Source: Desertivirga xinjiangensis
Lineage (GTDB): Bacteria; Bacteroidota; Bacteroidia; Sphingobacteriales; Sphingobacteriaceae
Reading direction: 5' to 3'
Length of the DNA stretch: 64,000 nucleotides
Assembly (NCBI RefSeq): GCF_024436435.1
Contig: NZ_JAFMZP010000011.1
Coordinates: 62,001 to 126,000 of the forward strand
Both the position numbers and the translations under genes were made by a program. Positions 1-9,399 of the stretch are shown here, one piece after another. The notes beneath the pieces are model-generated. The model was not told where the DNA came from. It saw only the letters and a list, made by a program, of their open reading frames with translations, and did not search any database. Position 1 is the stretch's first letter; every line of letters begins with the position of its first letter.

Positions 1-2415
1 CAGATGCTCAGGAGTATTCTCGAGCAGTTTGACGGCAAAGCTATTAATGTTCTGGCTCCGGTTATTAAAGGACGTAAAGGCCACTATCGAGAGTTGTTTG
101 AACAAATACGGAAACAAGGATACCTCAAAGTGCGGGTTGACGGTGAAATCCTGGACCTTAAACCTAAAATGCAGGTAGACAGGTATAAGATCCACGATAT
201 TGAGATGGTAATTGACCGCCTGATCGTTTCAGGAAAAGATCAAAAGCGCCTGTACAGCTCCATTCAAACGGCCTTAAAGGTAGCCAGGGGAATTATAAAA
301 ATTGCTGATCAGGAGAATAACGAATTCTTTTTCAGCCGCTTTTTGATGGATCCGGTTTCAGGTATTTCCTACGATGAACCACAACCAAATACATTTTCTT
401 TCAATTCACCTTATGGTGCCTGTGAACGCTGTAATGGATTAGGCTATATTTTAGAGGTAGACGAGAATTCCGTAATACCTAACCCCAAATTGAGTATTAT
501 GCAGGGCGGGCTGGCTCCGCTTGGCGAATACCGGGAAACCTGGATGTTTCAGATATTAAAGGCTTTGGCTAAAAAATTTGAGTTCTCACTTTCGACTCCC
601 ATTGAAAAACTTTCTAAGGATATCCTGAATATTGTTTTAAATGGTGTGGAAGATATCATTACGGTGCCCGTAGAGTATAATAAGTGGAACGTTCAGAATT
701 ATCAAATCAACTTCGACGGCATTATCAAAATGCTTGAAGAGCAAACTGAAAGGAAAGGAGAGGGTGCTTCTGAGGATATGGAGAACTATAGGGTGCTTAA
801 AAAGTGTCCTGTGTGTGAGGGAGCACGGCTGAAAAAAGAATCGTTGCACTTTAAAGTTGATCAGAAGAATATTTTTGAACTTGCTTGTATGGATATTTCT
901 GTACTTGCTGCTTGGTTTGAAGGCCTTGAAGAACGGTTGTCTGAGAGACAGAATGTTATTGCCAAAGAAATACTCAAAGAAATACGGGCGCGGATTGGCT
1001 TCTTGCTGGATGTGGGACTAAACTATCTCACACTGGACCGTACAGCAAGGACCCTTTCAGGGGGAGAGGCTCAACGTATTCGTCTGGCTACCCAGATCGG
1101 CTCACAGCTGGTAAATGTACTTTACATCCTTGACGAGCCAAGCATTGGCCTCCATCAAAGGGATAATGCACGGTTAATATCTGCGCTAAAGAACCTTCGT
1201 GATATCGGAAATTCTGTTTTAGTGGTTGAACACGACAAAGACATGATCCTGGAAGCCGATTATGTTATCGATATGGGGCCGGCTGCCGGTGTGCATGGGG
1301 GAGAAGTGGTAGCTGCGGGATCTCCTGAACTGGTAAAACTAGCTTCTACCCAAACTACTGTTTATCTTAGCGGAGAGAAAGAAATCTCAATTCCGATACA
1401 AAGGAGAAAAGGAAACGGTCATTCTCTGATCCTGAAAAACGCTACCGGCAATAATCTTAAAAATGTTACTGCGGAGTTTCCCCTGGGCAAATTTATTTGT
1501 ATCACGGGGGTCTCGGGAAGTGGTAAATCAAGCTTAATTGCCGAGACGCTCTATCCGATACTTAATCATCATTTTTTCAGGGCTAAGAAAGTTCCACTTG
1601 CTTATAAAAAAATTGAGGGTTTAGAGCATATTGACAAGGTGATTGAGATTGATCAGACACCAATAGGGCGTACACCCAGATCTAATCCATCAACCTATAC
1701 CGGAGTTTTTTCTGACATCCGGGCGCTGTTTGTGCAGTTGCCGGAAGCCAAGATCAGGGGCTATAAGCCGGGCCGTTTCTCATTTAATGTCAAAGGCGGC
1801 AGGTGTGAAACCTGTCAGGGTGCAGGTATGAAGGTGATTGAGATGAATTTCCTTCCGGATGTTCAGGTTCCTTGTGAGGAATGCCAGGGCAGACGTTATA
1901 ACCGGGAAACACTCGAGGTTAGGTACCGCGGAAAATCTATCAGTGATGTATTGGATATGAGCATTGAAGAAGCAGTTGACTTCTTTGAGCCTGTTCCATC
2001 AATATACCGTAAAATCAAAACCTTGTTCGACGTTGGTTTAGGATATATCAAGTTAGGGCAATCCTCTACTACTTTATCCGGGGGTGAGGCTCAGCGGGTA
2101 AAACTGGCTACGGAGCTGTCGAAAAAGGATACCGGAAAAACATTCTACATCCTCGACGAGCCAACAACAGGGCTTCATTTTGAGGATATCAATGTACTAT
2201 TGGGCGTTCTAAACCGTTTGGTGGATCATGGAAATACCATCCTGGTGATTGAACATAATCTTGACGTGGTTAAGGTTGCCGACTGGGTGATCGACCTTGG
2301 ACCGGAAGGTGGTTCAGGGGGCGGTAAGATCCTATTCTCCGGTACACCGGATGAGCTAATCAATGTTAAAGAAAGCCATACCGGTAAATTTTTGAAAATA
2401 GAGATGGGAAGATAA
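1..2415 (+). CDS. uvrA: UvrABC excinuclease subunit A, 5'-truncated by the window edge
   Basis: DNA-damage recognition ATPase of nucleotide excision repair; it loads UvrB at lesions in the cytoplasm. About 804 residues are visible, against about 940 for the family, and the frame is open to the first base, so the first ATP-binding motif lies outside the window. Seen: a zinc-binding CERCNGLGY motif near residue 140, first ABC signature LSGGEAQRIR near 353 with DEPSIGL near 377, second Walker A GVSGSGKSS near 502, a CETCQG...CEECQG zinc finger near 600, and second signature LSGGEAQRVK near 693 with DEPTTGL near 718. No internal damage is seen. The next gene follows after about 90 bases on the same strand. 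Confidence 0.97.
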   Translation, partial: QMLRSILEQFDGKAINVLAPVIKGRKGHYRELFEQIRKQGYLKVRVDGEILDLKPKMQVDRYKIHDIEMVIDRLIVSGKDQKRLYSSIQTALKVARGIIKIADQENNEFFFSRFLMDPVSGISYDEPQPNTFSFNSPYGACERCNGLGYILEVDENSVIPNPKLSIMQGGLAPLGEYRETWMFQILKALAKKFEFSLSTPIEKLSKDILNIVLNGVEDIITVPVEYNKWNVQNYQINFDGIIKMLEEQTERKGEGASEDMENYRVLKKCPVCEGARLKKESLHFKVDQKNIFELACMDISVLAAWFEGLEERLSERQNVIAKEILKEIRARIGFLLDVGLNYLTLDRTARTLSGGEAQRIRLATQIGSQLVNVLYILDEPSIGLHQRDNARLISALKNLRDIGNSVLVVEHDKDMILEADYVIDMGPAAGVHGGEVVAAGSPELVKLASTQTTVYLSGEKEISIPIQRRKGNGHSLILKNATGNNLKNVTAEFPLGKFICITGVSGSGKSSLIAETLYPILNHHFFRAKKVPLAYKKIEGLEHIDKVIEIDQTPIGRTPRSNPSTYTGVFSDIRALFVQLPEAKIRGYKPGRFSFNVKGGRCETCQGAGMKVIEMNFLPDVQVPCEECQGRRYNRETLEVRYRGKSISDVLDMSIEEAVDFFEPVPSIYRKIKTLFDVGLGYIKLGQSSTTLSGGEAQRVKLATELSKKDTGKTFYILDEPTTGLHFEDINVLLGVLNRLVDHGNTILVIEHNLDVVKVADWVIDLGPEGGSGGGKILFSGTPDELINVKESHTGKFLKIEMGR

Positions 2416-2505
2416 GGCTGCAAGCTGAAGGATGTCGCTTTTTGTTTGCAACCGTATCCAATTATATCTGAGAAACAATTATCGCAGGAGGCTAATTAAG
2501 ACGAT

Positions 2506-4017
2506 ATGCTTAATCTACTTACTGCTGACCAGATAAGGGCAGCTGATGAATATACCATTCGGAACCAGCCGGTTACCTCTTATGACCTAATGGAAAGAGC
2601 ATCCTCGGCATTTGTGACTGCATTTATAGCTGCATACCCAGATAGAAGCGAAGAAATTAGCGTTTATTGCGGAACCGGAAACAACGGCGGTGATGGGCTT
2701 GCAATCACAAGACTACTGAAGCAAAAGGGATATAATAACATCTCGGCTAAGATCGCCCGATTCTCTGAACGGTCAACCGCTGATTTCCTCAGGAATTATG
2801 AAATGGCCTTAAAAGCTGGAATCACGGTCAGGGATTTAAAGGGTGATGTGGGGCCCGAAAACGAGAATTGTGATGTCCTGATTGATGCATTGCTGGGAAC
2901 GGGGCTCAATAAGCCCCTTGAGGGACTTTGGAAGGCCCTCGCGATTAAAATAAATGACCTTCAGAAAACTGTAATATCCGTAGATGTACCAACAGGCTTC
3001 AAGTCGGAGGGGAGCATGTCTGTGAATGATACTGTTATCCGTTCAAACCTGACGATAACTTTTCAACGGCCTAAAATAAATTTTTTGTTACCTGAGTCGG
3101 GCCATTTTATCAAAGAGTTTAAGGTCGTCGAAATCGGCCTTGACGAAGATTTTATTAACTCACATGGAAGTCCCTGCCTGGTACTTACTGAAGACGACGT
3201 AAGCGGCTTTTTAAAACAGCGGCAACCCTTTGATCATAAAGGGACTTTCGGGCATGTATTGATTGTTGCCGGAGAAAAAGAAACCATGGGTGCTGCATTA
3301 CTGACAGCAGAAGCTTCTGTATTCACCGGAGCAGGATTAACCACTGCCTGTATTCCTTCCCAGGGCTTAATGGCATTAAATGTGCGGATCCCAGAAGTAA
3401 TGGCTGTAGTGCGTGAGAGCGTCGGAGTCCCGAAGTCCTTAGAACTTAAAAAATATAATTCTATAGCTATTGGTCCTGGCCTTGGGACTTCGATGGGAAG
3501 TAAAGACCTGCTGAGCGATCTGTTGAAAAGTGTTTCTTTACCCGTTGTTCTTGATGCAGATGCTCTTAACCTGATCTCTCAACATTATGAAATGATGCCA
3601 TTGGTGCCAGAAGGTTCTGTTCTAACTCCTCATGTTAAAGAGTTTGACCGCTTATTTGGTGAGCACAAGAGTTGGTGGGATAGAGTTGAGACGGGGATTG
3701 ACAGAGCGAGCTCTCTGGGTGTTACCATTGTCCTTAAGAACCGTTACACCATGATTTTTACTCCGGAAGGAAAGTGCATCTTTAATACTTCAGGTACTGC
3801 GGCAATGTCGACCGGAGGAATGGGAGATGTATTGACCGGAATGATTGCTTCTTTGATCGCTCAAGGGTATAAGCCTTCAATAGCGGCGATGCTGGGCGTT
3901 TTTCTGCACGGTACTGCCGGGGACAGTATAGGAGGCTATGTGGTGCCTCCATCCAGATTAATCAAAGAAATACCTCTAACGATATCTAAGTTTTTGAAAA
4001 CGAAAGGGACTCATTAA
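2506..4017 (+). CDS. nnr: bifunctional NAD(P)H-hydrate epimerase / ADP-dependent NAD(P)H-hydrate dehydratase
   Basis: Repairs damaged nicotinamide cofactors: the N-terminal domain (about residues 1-215) epimerises R- to S-NAD(P)HX, and the C-terminal ribokinase-like domain (about 225-503) dehydrates S-NAD(P)HX back to NAD(P)H using ADP. Seen: GTGNNGGDGLAI near residues 56-67, typical of the epimerase, and STGGMGDVLTGM near 437, typical of the dehydratase nucleotide site. At 503 aa it has the usual length of the fused protein. The ATG at 2506 gives the expected N-terminus. It is convergent with lipA, with a shared hairpin between them. Confidence 0.95.
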   Translation: MLNLLTADQIRAADEYTIRNQPVTSYDLMERASSAFVTAFIAAYPDRSEEISVYCGTGNNGGDGLAITRLLKQKGYNNISAKIARFSERSTADFLRNYEMALKAGITVRDLKGDVGPENENCDVLIDALLGTGLNKPLEGLWKALAIKINDLQKTVISVDVPTGFKSEGSMSVNDTVIRSNLTITFQRPKINFLLPESGHFIKEFKVVEIGLDEDFINSHGSPCLVLTEDDVSGFLKQRQPFDHKGTFGHVLIVAGEKETMGAALLTAEASVFTGAGLTTACIPSQGLMALNVRIPEVMAVVRESVGVPKSLELKKYNSIAIGPGLGTSMGSKDLLSDLLKSVSLPVVLDADALNLISQHYEMMPLVPEGSVLTPHVKEFDRLFGEHKSWWDRVETGIDRASSLGVTIVLKNRYTMIFTPEGKCIFNTSGTAAMSTGGMGDVLTGMIASLIAQGYKPSIAAMLGVFLHGTAGDSIGGYVVPPSRLIKEIPLTISKFLKTKGTH

Positions 4018-4040
4018 AATAAAGCCCTTTCGCTTATTTG
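4001..4040. terminator. bidirectional hairpin between nnr and lipA
   Basis: The arms CGAAAGGG (4001-4008) and CCCTTTCG (4025-4032) are perfect complements in the short space between two convergent genes. The nnr stop codon lies in the loop. T-rich sequence follows on the plus side. Likely a shared terminator, by position and structure only. Confidence 0.55.
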
Positions 4041-4046
4041 AGTTCT

Positions 4047-4937
4047 TTACCTGGGTAAATCAAACAGATGCTTTTCGGCATGATATGACGAACGGACCAA
4101 TGGGCCGCTTTCAACATATTTAAAGCCCATATCCATTCCAATTTCTTTATAGCGGGCAAACTGGTCGGGATGGATCCAGTCCAGAACGGGGTGGTGATTT
4201 TTTGTAGGCTGTAAATACTGACCTAAAGTAAGGATATGCACTCCTGCATCCGCCAGGTCCTGCATGGTTTCTACTACGTCTTCTTCGGTTTCTCCCAAAC
4301 CTAGCATGATGCCTGATTTGGTGCGGAGACCGAATTCTGATATGCGTTTCAAGGCCTCAAGGCTGCGGTCGTACTTCGCCTGGATACGAACTTCTTTAGT
4401 TAAGCGTTTAACAGTTTCGATATTATGGGAAACTACTTCCGGCCTTTCTTCACAAACCCTGTATAAATTATCCCAGATACCTTTAAAGTCGGGTATAAGC
4501 GTTTCCATTGTTGTTCCGGGACTTTCGCGGCGTACGGCTTTTATTGTTTCAGCCCAGATAACAGAGCCTCCGTCTTTAAGGTCGTCACGGTCTACGGATG
4601 TTATCACTGCGTGCTTTACATTCATTAATTTAATTGAATTGGCAACACGGTTAGGCTCATCCAGATCGACTGCCAGCGGCCTTCCGGTAGCTACTGCGCA
4701 AAAAGAACAGGAACGCGTACAGATGTTTCCCAAGATCATAAATGTGGCTGTACCCGCTCCCCAGCATTCGCCCATATTAGGGCAATTTCCGCTTTCGCAG
4801 ATCGTATGAAGTTTATGTTCATCCACTAAACCCCGAACATGAGCATATTCTTTCCCGACAGGTAATTTAACACGCAACCAATTCGGTCTGCGCTGTGGTT
4901 GTACCTCATTTGCAGGAATTACCGGCAATTCAATCAT
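4047..4937 (-). CDS. lipA: lipoyl synthase (radical SAM)
   Basis: Inserts two sulfurs into octanoyl groups on carrier proteins such as the pyruvate dehydrogenase E2 subunit. Both iron-sulfur cluster motifs are intact: [12 protein letters not shown] (C47, C52, C58) for the auxiliary cluster and CTRSCSFC (C73, C77, C80) for the radical-SAM cluster. At 296 aa it has normal family length. No lipB lies next to it. It is monocistronic by position, facing nnr. Confidence 0.97.
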   Translation of the reverse strand: MIELPVIPANEVQPQRRPNWLRVKLPVGKEYAHVRGLVDEHKLHTICESGNCPNMGECWGAGTATFMILGNICTRSCSFCAVATGRPLAVDLDEPNRVANSIKLMNVKHAVITSVDRDDLKDGGSVIWAETIKAVRRESPGTTMETLIPDFKGIWDNLYRVCEERPEVVSHNIETVKRLTKEVRIQAKYDRSLEALKRISEFGLRTKSGIMLGLGETEEDVVETMQDLADAGVHILTLGQYLQPTKNHHPVLDWIHPDQFARYKEIGMDMGFKYVESGPLVRSSYHAEKHLFDLPR

Positions 4938-5137
4938 AATACAAATGTAGAGTTTAGATACGAGAATTGAGAAAGGAGATGTGAGAATTTGACGCAGAGG
5001 AGATATCAGATCCCGGCTTGATATCTCTTCTGCATTATCTGTGTATAGAGTTCCGGAGGTTTCTAAGGATTTAGTAATAAAAGAAGTCCTTCAACTTCGT
5101 GCTAAATTTAACGCACAACTAGTTGAAGAGGGATCTT

Positions 5138-5315
5138 GGATCAAGCGGAAAGATTGTGGGCTAAGCATGTTAAGGCCGATCGTCATGCCGTCCTGAATCA
5201 AGTTCAGGATCCGGCACCTCTTGAATTGTGTGCATGAGGCCCTGTTTAAACAAGAGGTCCTGAAACAAGTTCAGGATGACCAAGAAAGAAAGCCCCCAAC
5301 TTTTACGCTTGACCC
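5138..5315 (+). mobile_element. MITE-like element, copy A
   Basis: Non-coding 178-bp element. The left end GGATCAAGCGGAAAGATTG (5138 on) and the reverse complement of the right end (5291-5315) agree at 20 of 25 positions, forming terminal inverted repeats. The 8 bases outside each end, GGGATCTT (5130-5137) and GGGACCTT (5316-5323), agree at 7 of 8, as expected for an aged target duplication. Inside are two 19-base palindromes, TCCTGAATCAAGTTCAGGA (5191-5209) and TCCTGAAACAAGTTCAGGA (5258-5276). The element at 44253-44445 is a second copy in the opposite orientation. Together with plain flanking sequence it fills the 4938-5333 gap. Confidence 0.8.
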
Positions 5316-5333
5316 GGGACCTTGAATATCTTT

Positions 5334-5672
5334 TTACGAATTAATAGTCATTTGTTCCGCAGCTTCCTCTGCAGAAATTTCACTGTGCGACGTCTCGTAT
5401 ATGCAGTCGCTATCCTTTATAAGCAGCAACTGCGGCGATTCATGAGCTACTTTAAAGATCTCTGCGATAGAATTTGATATCTCCCGAAAACGGATCAGGT
5501 CCAGAAAATAGATCGGGGTATTATCAGGCAATGCATCCCATTCAAATTCAAACTTCTTTTTAGCCATCAGGCTGATAGAACAGCGGGTACTATGCTTAAA
5601 AATTAGGCTGTATCCCGGGGCAGATTGTATTTGTTTTAATTGCTCTATGTTATCAAGTGTGATCCAGTTCAT
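5334..5672 (-). CDS. ytxJ: YtxJ-family bacilliredoxin (monothiol)
   Basis: Thioredoxin-fold protein of 112 aa; the family is thought to remove bacillithiol from proteins in the cytoplasm. The active-site segment KHSTRCSIS with a single Cys31 is visible, followed by the thioredoxin-like pattern of alternating strands and helices. There is no resolving CxxC, which is normal for YtxJ. It stands alone between a MITE and a small lipoprotein gene. The family assignment is good; the physiological thiol in this organism is inferred. Confidence 0.85.
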   Translation of the reverse strand: MNWITLDNIEQLKQIQSAPGYSLIFKHSTRCSISLMAKKKFEFEWDALPDNTPIYFLDLIRFREISNSIAEIFKVAHESPQLLLIKDSDCIYETSHSEISAEEAAEQMTINS

Positions 5673-5743
5673 TGGAAAATGTATTAAGCGTGGTCAGCTT
5701 TGCTTAAAGCGCCACACATGCCTGTTAATTAATAAAAATGAGT

Positions 5744-5860
5744 TTAAGATCTTCGGGCTTTAGGGTACGAATTATAAGCAGGACATACCTTTGAAGAACA
5801 TGATTCACACACTATGGTAACCGAAAATAGAAGGAGTAATCCGATAGCAACTCTTTTCAT
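5744..5860 (-). CDS. small putative lipoprotein, 38 aa
   Basis: A short gene found by reading the minus strand: the ATG at 5860 opens a frame of 38 codons ending in TAA (5744-5746). The product starts MKRVAIGLLLLFSVTIVC, a charged start and hydrophobic core, followed by ESCSSKVCPAYNSYPKARR. The Cys near residue 21 could be lipidated, though the lipobox is weak. The mature part would be only about 18 residues. Its function is unknown. It sits between ytxJ and ribH on the same strand. The evidence is a well-formed signal peptide and clean start and stop codons. Confidence 0.6.
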   Translation of the reverse strand: MKRVAIGLLLLFSVTIVCESCSSKVCPAYNSYPKARRS

Positions 5861-5969
5861 CTGTATTTTTTTAGATTGTAAAACTCAGCACGCATCCTAA
5901 TGATATTAATACCCGGCGCTTCACAATGTTTAAAATTATTATTTTTTTTAATACAATACGTGTTGTAAA

Positions 5970-6467
5970 CTATTTTGTTTCAAGATTGTAACCCAAATCT
6001 GCCATTAAAATAGCAGTTGCTGCGGCCTCATCGCCTTTATTGCCGTGTTTCCCTCCAGCCCTGTCCAGAGACTGTTCCTGGTTAAGTGTGGTAAGAACCC
6101 CAAAAATTACAGGTTTGTTATGTTTTATACTCACATTTGCGATGCCATTCGCTACAGCGTTGCAGATATAATCGAAGTGAGGCGTTTCACCCTGAATAAC
6201 GCAGCCGAGGCAAATAACCGCATCAAAAGGGTGTTTGCTAAGCAGGATGTCAGCGCCAGAGACTAGCTCAAAGCTTCCGGGAACCAGCACCGATGTGATG
6301 TTTTCCGGGGCAGCGCCTTGTTTAATTAGGAGGTCATATGCCCCTTTGTAAAGTACTCCCGTTATTTCTGCGTTCCATTGTGCGGTTACAATGCCGAAAC
6401 GGAAGTTTGCAGCAGATGGAATAGTGGTGTGTGAAAAATCAGAGAGGTTTTTGAATTGTGTTGCCAT
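5970..6467 (-). CDS. ribH: 6,7-dimethyl-8-ribityllumazine synthase
   Basis: Penultimate step of riboflavin synthesis: condenses the ribityl-aminopyrimidine with dihydroxybutanone phosphate. 165 aa, the usual size. Seen: the N-terminal FRFGIVTAQWN strand, VPGSFELV, CLGCVIQGETPHFDYI with the conserved GxTxH-type segment that carries the catalytic His, and the late PVIFGVLTTLNQEQSLDRAGG segment that closes the active site. No FMN riboswitch was noticed upstream. A TPR membrane protein gene lies just upstream on the same strand. Confidence 0.96.
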   Translation of the reverse strand: MATQFKNLSDFSHTTIPSAANFRFGIVTAQWNAEITGVLYKGAYDLLIKQGAAPENITSVLVPGSFELVSGADILLSKHPFDAVICLGCVIQGETPHFDYICNAVANGIANVSIKHNKPVIFGVLTTLNQEQSLDRAGGKHGNKGDEAAATAILMADLGYNLETK

Positions 6468-6550
6468 AGCTTAAAAATAATAAATGGTTACCTAAGAATT
6501 CCGGTAACCATTTTCGAGCAAGGATATAAATTTTTGAAGGTTTACTAAGC

Positions 6551-7231
6551 CTAGAGACGTGCTTCTACCCTGGCAATATAAGCATCGATTAAAGATGCCT
6601 CCTGACTTTCCGGATACGTTTCTTTAATTTTCTTATATGCATCCAATGCGTCATCATAATTTTTCTGTTCTTCATAAACCAAACCCAGCTTTTTCAGAAA
6701 AACAGGAGCGGTAAATGAATTAGCATTTTTGTCAGCTGCCTTTTTATAATAGGAGATGGCATCATCATAGTTTTTTAATTCGCAATACGCATCACCTAAC
6801 ATTCCTGTAACTAAAGGATCAATTACCGGGCTTCCTGTGGAGCTGTAATTTTCTAAAGCTTCAATAGCTTTCTGATACTCACCCTTTTTCAAGTATAAGC
6901 CGCCAAGATAGGCATTAGCCAAATTTGCAGATTTCGTGCTTGAATATTCCTCAGCAATTGTTTCGAAGCCAGGGTAAGAACCCGATTCTCCTTTAATGGC
7001 TTTGTCTGTTAAAGAGTCTACCGCAGTGTACTCCTCAGCTTTAAACATCTCGTTTATCGCTTTCTCGGCTCTGGGAGCTAAATAAAATTTCTGGTAGCCG
7101 ATATATAATAATACCAATGCTACAATTGCTCCACCAATTATTGCCAGGCTTTTACTGTTTTCCTGTACAAAATTACCCGTGTTGCCCAATTTATTTGGTT
7201 GAGTAGTGGTATCGATTTGATCTTTCGCCAT
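6551..7231 (-). CDS. TPR-containing single-pass membrane protein (YfgM-like)
   Basis: 226 aa with a short hydrophilic N-terminus, one membrane helix at about residues 28-46 (SLAIIGGAIVALVLLYIGY), then several tetratricopeptide repeats to the C-terminus, for example around YQKAIEALENY, YDDAISYYKKA and YDDALDAYKKI. The layout resembles YfgM-type periplasmic TPR proteins that assist envelope protein folding, but the role here is inferred from architecture only. It precedes ribH and is divergent from recF; the start region shares a short intergenic space with the recF promoter. Confidence 0.8.
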   Translation of the reverse strand: MAKDQIDTTTQPNKLGNTGNFVQENSKSLAIIGGAIVALVLLYIGYQKFYLAPRAEKAINEMFKAEEYTAVDSLTDKAIKGESGSYPGFETIAEEYSSTKSANLANAYLGGLYLKKGEYQKAIEALENYSSTGSPVIDPLVTGMLGDAYCELKNYDDAISYYKKAADKNANSFTAPVFLKKLGLVYEEQKNYDDALDAYKKIKETYPESQEASLIDAYIARVEARL

Positions 7232-7357
7232 TTGCGTTTAATTAAAGTCTGCAAAAATACAGTTTTACAGGTTACTGTCAACCCCCATTTCTCAAATAAA
7301 ACGCGTTTCAATTATTTCTGAGAGAAGGGGCCTGGCTTAGCTATTCAAAAATTTATC

Positions 7358-7365
7358 TAAGTTTG
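7358..7365 (+). promoter_or_regulatory. recF -7 box
   Basis: TAAGTTTG matches the Bacteroidota -7 consensus TAnnTTTG and ends 9 bases before the recF ATG. If used, the leader would be only about 6 bases. No clear -33 element was seen at the usual distance. Confidence 0.45.
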
Positions 7366-7374
7366 CGAAGGTTT

Positions 7375-8472
7375 ATGTGGCTGCAGAAGTTATCCCTCCT
7401 TAATTTTAAAAATTACGAAGAAGCAGAGCTTGCTTTTTCAGAAACGGTTAATGTGTTTACCGGTGATAACGGCGCTGGGAAAACGAATCTTCTTGATGCC
7501 ATTCACTATTTATCGCTGTGTAAAAGCTACTTTAATCCCATCGACTCCCAGCAGATACAACAAGGCGCCGACTTTTTCATGCTTCAGGGAGTTTTCGATA
7601 AAGAAGGGATCAATGAAGTGATCGCTTGTTCCCTTAAAAAGAATCAAAAAAAACAGTTTAAAAGGAACAAGAAAGAATATCAGCGCCTTGCGGACCATAT
7701 TGGCATGTTTCCACTGGTTATGGTTTCGCCCTATGATGTCAGCATTATAATAGAAGGCAGCGAAGAACGTCGCCGTTTCATAGACAATGTGATTTCACAG
7801 ACCGATAATAACTATCTGGACGAACTAATAGCTTATAATAAAAGTTTAACCAGCAGGAATGTCTTGCTTAAGAAAATCGCGGAGACAGGCAGATATGATC
7901 CTTTATTGCTTGAGGTATATGATGAGCAGCTGATTGCATCTGGCAATAAGATCTTTGAAAAGCGAAGCGCTTTTATGGAGGAGTTTTTGCCGGTATTTAA
8001 TAAGCACTATGAGTATTTAACGGAGGAGGCAGAGAAAGTAGAATTGCTTTACGAATCCCAGCTTTTAAAAGATCAGTTTGAAGAGTTGTTGAAGCGCTCT
8101 GCGGAGCGGGATAGAGTGTTGGAGCGAACCACATCGGGAATTCATAAAGACGATCTTGTGTTCTCAATACACGGCCTGCCTATGAAAAAGTTCGGATCCC
8201 AGGGACAGCAGAAGTCTTTCCTGATTGCCCTTAAGCTGGCGCAATATTCTTTCCTTCAGCAAAAAAAAGGATATAAACCCTTGCTTTTGCTCGATGATAT
8301 TTTTGATAAGCTCGATGACAAAAGGATCAGGAAGTTGATGCAAATGGTATCTGAGGATGACTTTGGACAAATTTTTATAACTGATACTACGCGAAGTCGT
8401 GTAGAAAGAATTTTCACATCGATTAATGTCAGCATCCGTATCTTTGAGGTAGAAAAAGGAACGGTTAAATAG
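7375..8472 (+). CDS. recF: DNA replication and repair protein RecF
   Basis: SMC-like ATPase that loads RecA at gaps during recombinational repair. Seen: Walker A GDNGAGKTN near residues 30-38, LSLCKSYF following it, and Walker B LLLLDDIFDKLD near 302. 365 aa, the family size. The ATG at 7375 is chosen over a TTG 12 bases earlier because the protein then begins MWLQKLSLLNFKNY, the normal RecF start. The DUF721 gene follows after 7 bases, a common Bacteroidota pair. Confidence 0.96.
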   Translation: MWLQKLSLLNFKNYEEAELAFSETVNVFTGDNGAGKTNLLDAIHYLSLCKSYFNPIDSQQIQQGADFFMLQGVFDKEGINEVIACSLKKNQKKQFKRNKKEYQRLADHIGMFPLVMVSPYDVSIIIEGSEERRRFIDNVISQTDNNYLDELIAYNKSLTSRNVLLKKIAETGRYDPLLLEVYDEQLIASGNKIFEKRSAFMEEFLPVFNKHYEYLTEEAEKVELLYESQLLKDQFEELLKRSAERDRVLERTTSGIHKDDLVFSIHGLPMKKFGSQGQQKSFLIALKLAQYSFLQQKKGYKPLLLLDDIFDKLDDKRIRKLMQMVSEDDFGQIFITDTTRSRVERIFTSINVSIRIFEVEKGTVK

Positions 8473-8479
8473 CCCCAGA

Positions 8480-8770
8480 ATGAATCGGAATAATGATAAG
8501 ACCCTAAAAGAGGCGATAGAACAAATGCTTAAGGTTTATAAGCTTAAGAGGAAGTTTGATGAGACCTCGCTTATTGCGGCCTGGCCTGAGATGATGGGGA
8601 AAGCAGTGGCGAACAGAACGGTTCAGCTTTATATAAGGGAGCGCAAATTATTTATTCGCCTCGATTCTTCGGTGGTAAAAAATGAGCTTGTGATGATCCG
8701 CTCTCAGATCCTGGATAAATTGAATGAAAGGGCCGGGGCGAATGTACTTGACGAAATTGTTTTTATATAG
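8480..8770 (+). CDS. DUF721 (DciA-like) protein
   Basis: 96-residue basic protein of the DUF721 family. In other bacteria the related DciA helps load the replicative helicase; that role is known for DciA proteins and only inferred here. Seen: the typical core LIAAWPEMMGKAVANRT followed by LFIRLDSSVVKNEL. It lies 7 bases after recF, so the two are almost certainly co-transcribed. It is convergent with ndk. Confidence 0.85.
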   Translation: MNRNNDKTLKEAIEQMLKVYKLKRKFDETSLIAAWPEMMGKAVANRTVQLYIRERKLFIRLDSSVVKNELVMIRSQILDKLNERAGANVLDEIVFI

Positions 8771-8822
8771 GAAGGGGAGATGTAAGCCGGACAGAGGTGT
8801 AATTCTGCCCGGATTTCATTAA

Positions 8823-9242
8823 TTAAAATCTTTCGAAAGCAGAGAAAAAGAAGTTTCCTTCGATATCTGCATTTTCGTCAGAATCTGAACCATGAACAGC
8901 ATTTGCTTCAATTGATTCAGCGTATTTTTGACGGATAGTTCCTTCGTCAGCTTTCTTAGGATCTGTAGCACCAATTAATTTTCTGAAATCTTCGACAGCA
9001 TTGTCTTTTTCAAGGATCGCTGCAACGATTGGCCCAGAGGTCATGAAGCTAACCAGGTCATTGTAAAAAGGACGCTCCTTATGTACTGCGTAAAAAGCAC
9101 CAGCCGCTTCAGTAGATAAATGGATATATTTAAGAGCGACTATTTTGAATCCGCCTTTAATGATATCATCTAAAATAGCACCAGTATAGCCGTTCTTCAC
9201 AGCATCTGGTTTAATCATTGTAAATGTTCTGTTTGTTGCCAT
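8823..9242 (-). CDS. ndk: nucleoside diphosphate kinase
   Basis: Transfers the gamma phosphate of ATP to nucleoside diphosphates via a phosphohistidine. 139 aa. Seen: the N-terminal [11 protein letters not shown] and the active-site segment NAVHGSDS with catalytic His117, in the expected place. There is a single start ATG at 9242. It is divergent from the NrnA-like gene. Confidence 0.97.
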   Translation of the reverse strand: MATNRTFTMIKPDAVKNGYTGAILDDIIKGGFKIVALKYIHLSTEAAGAFYAVHKERPFYNDLVSFMTSGPIVAAILEKDNAVEDFRKLIGATDPKKADEGTIRQKYAESIEANAVHGSDSDENADIEGNFFFSAFERF

Positions 9243-9352
9243 TGTTTTTTAAAAATCGCTGCAAAAGTAGATAATTTTTAATAAAATGGATGTTAATTGT
9301 TTACGTCTGGCGGGGCGGTCGAAATCAGCCGGCCGACATCCATAAATAATCT

Positions 9353-9382
9353 TTTGTAACATCAAGCTTTTTGATAGCTTTG
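9353..9382 (+). promoter_or_regulatory. candidate promoter of the NrnA-like gene
   Basis: TTTG at 9353-9356 and TAGCTTTG at 9375-9382 are spaced by 18 bases, close to the Bacteroidota housekeeping pattern (TTTG, 19-21 bases, TAnnTTTG). The ATG follows 17 bases after the -7 box. Confidence 0.55.
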
Positions 9383-9399
9383 CAGTTCTTTTTTTGAAG

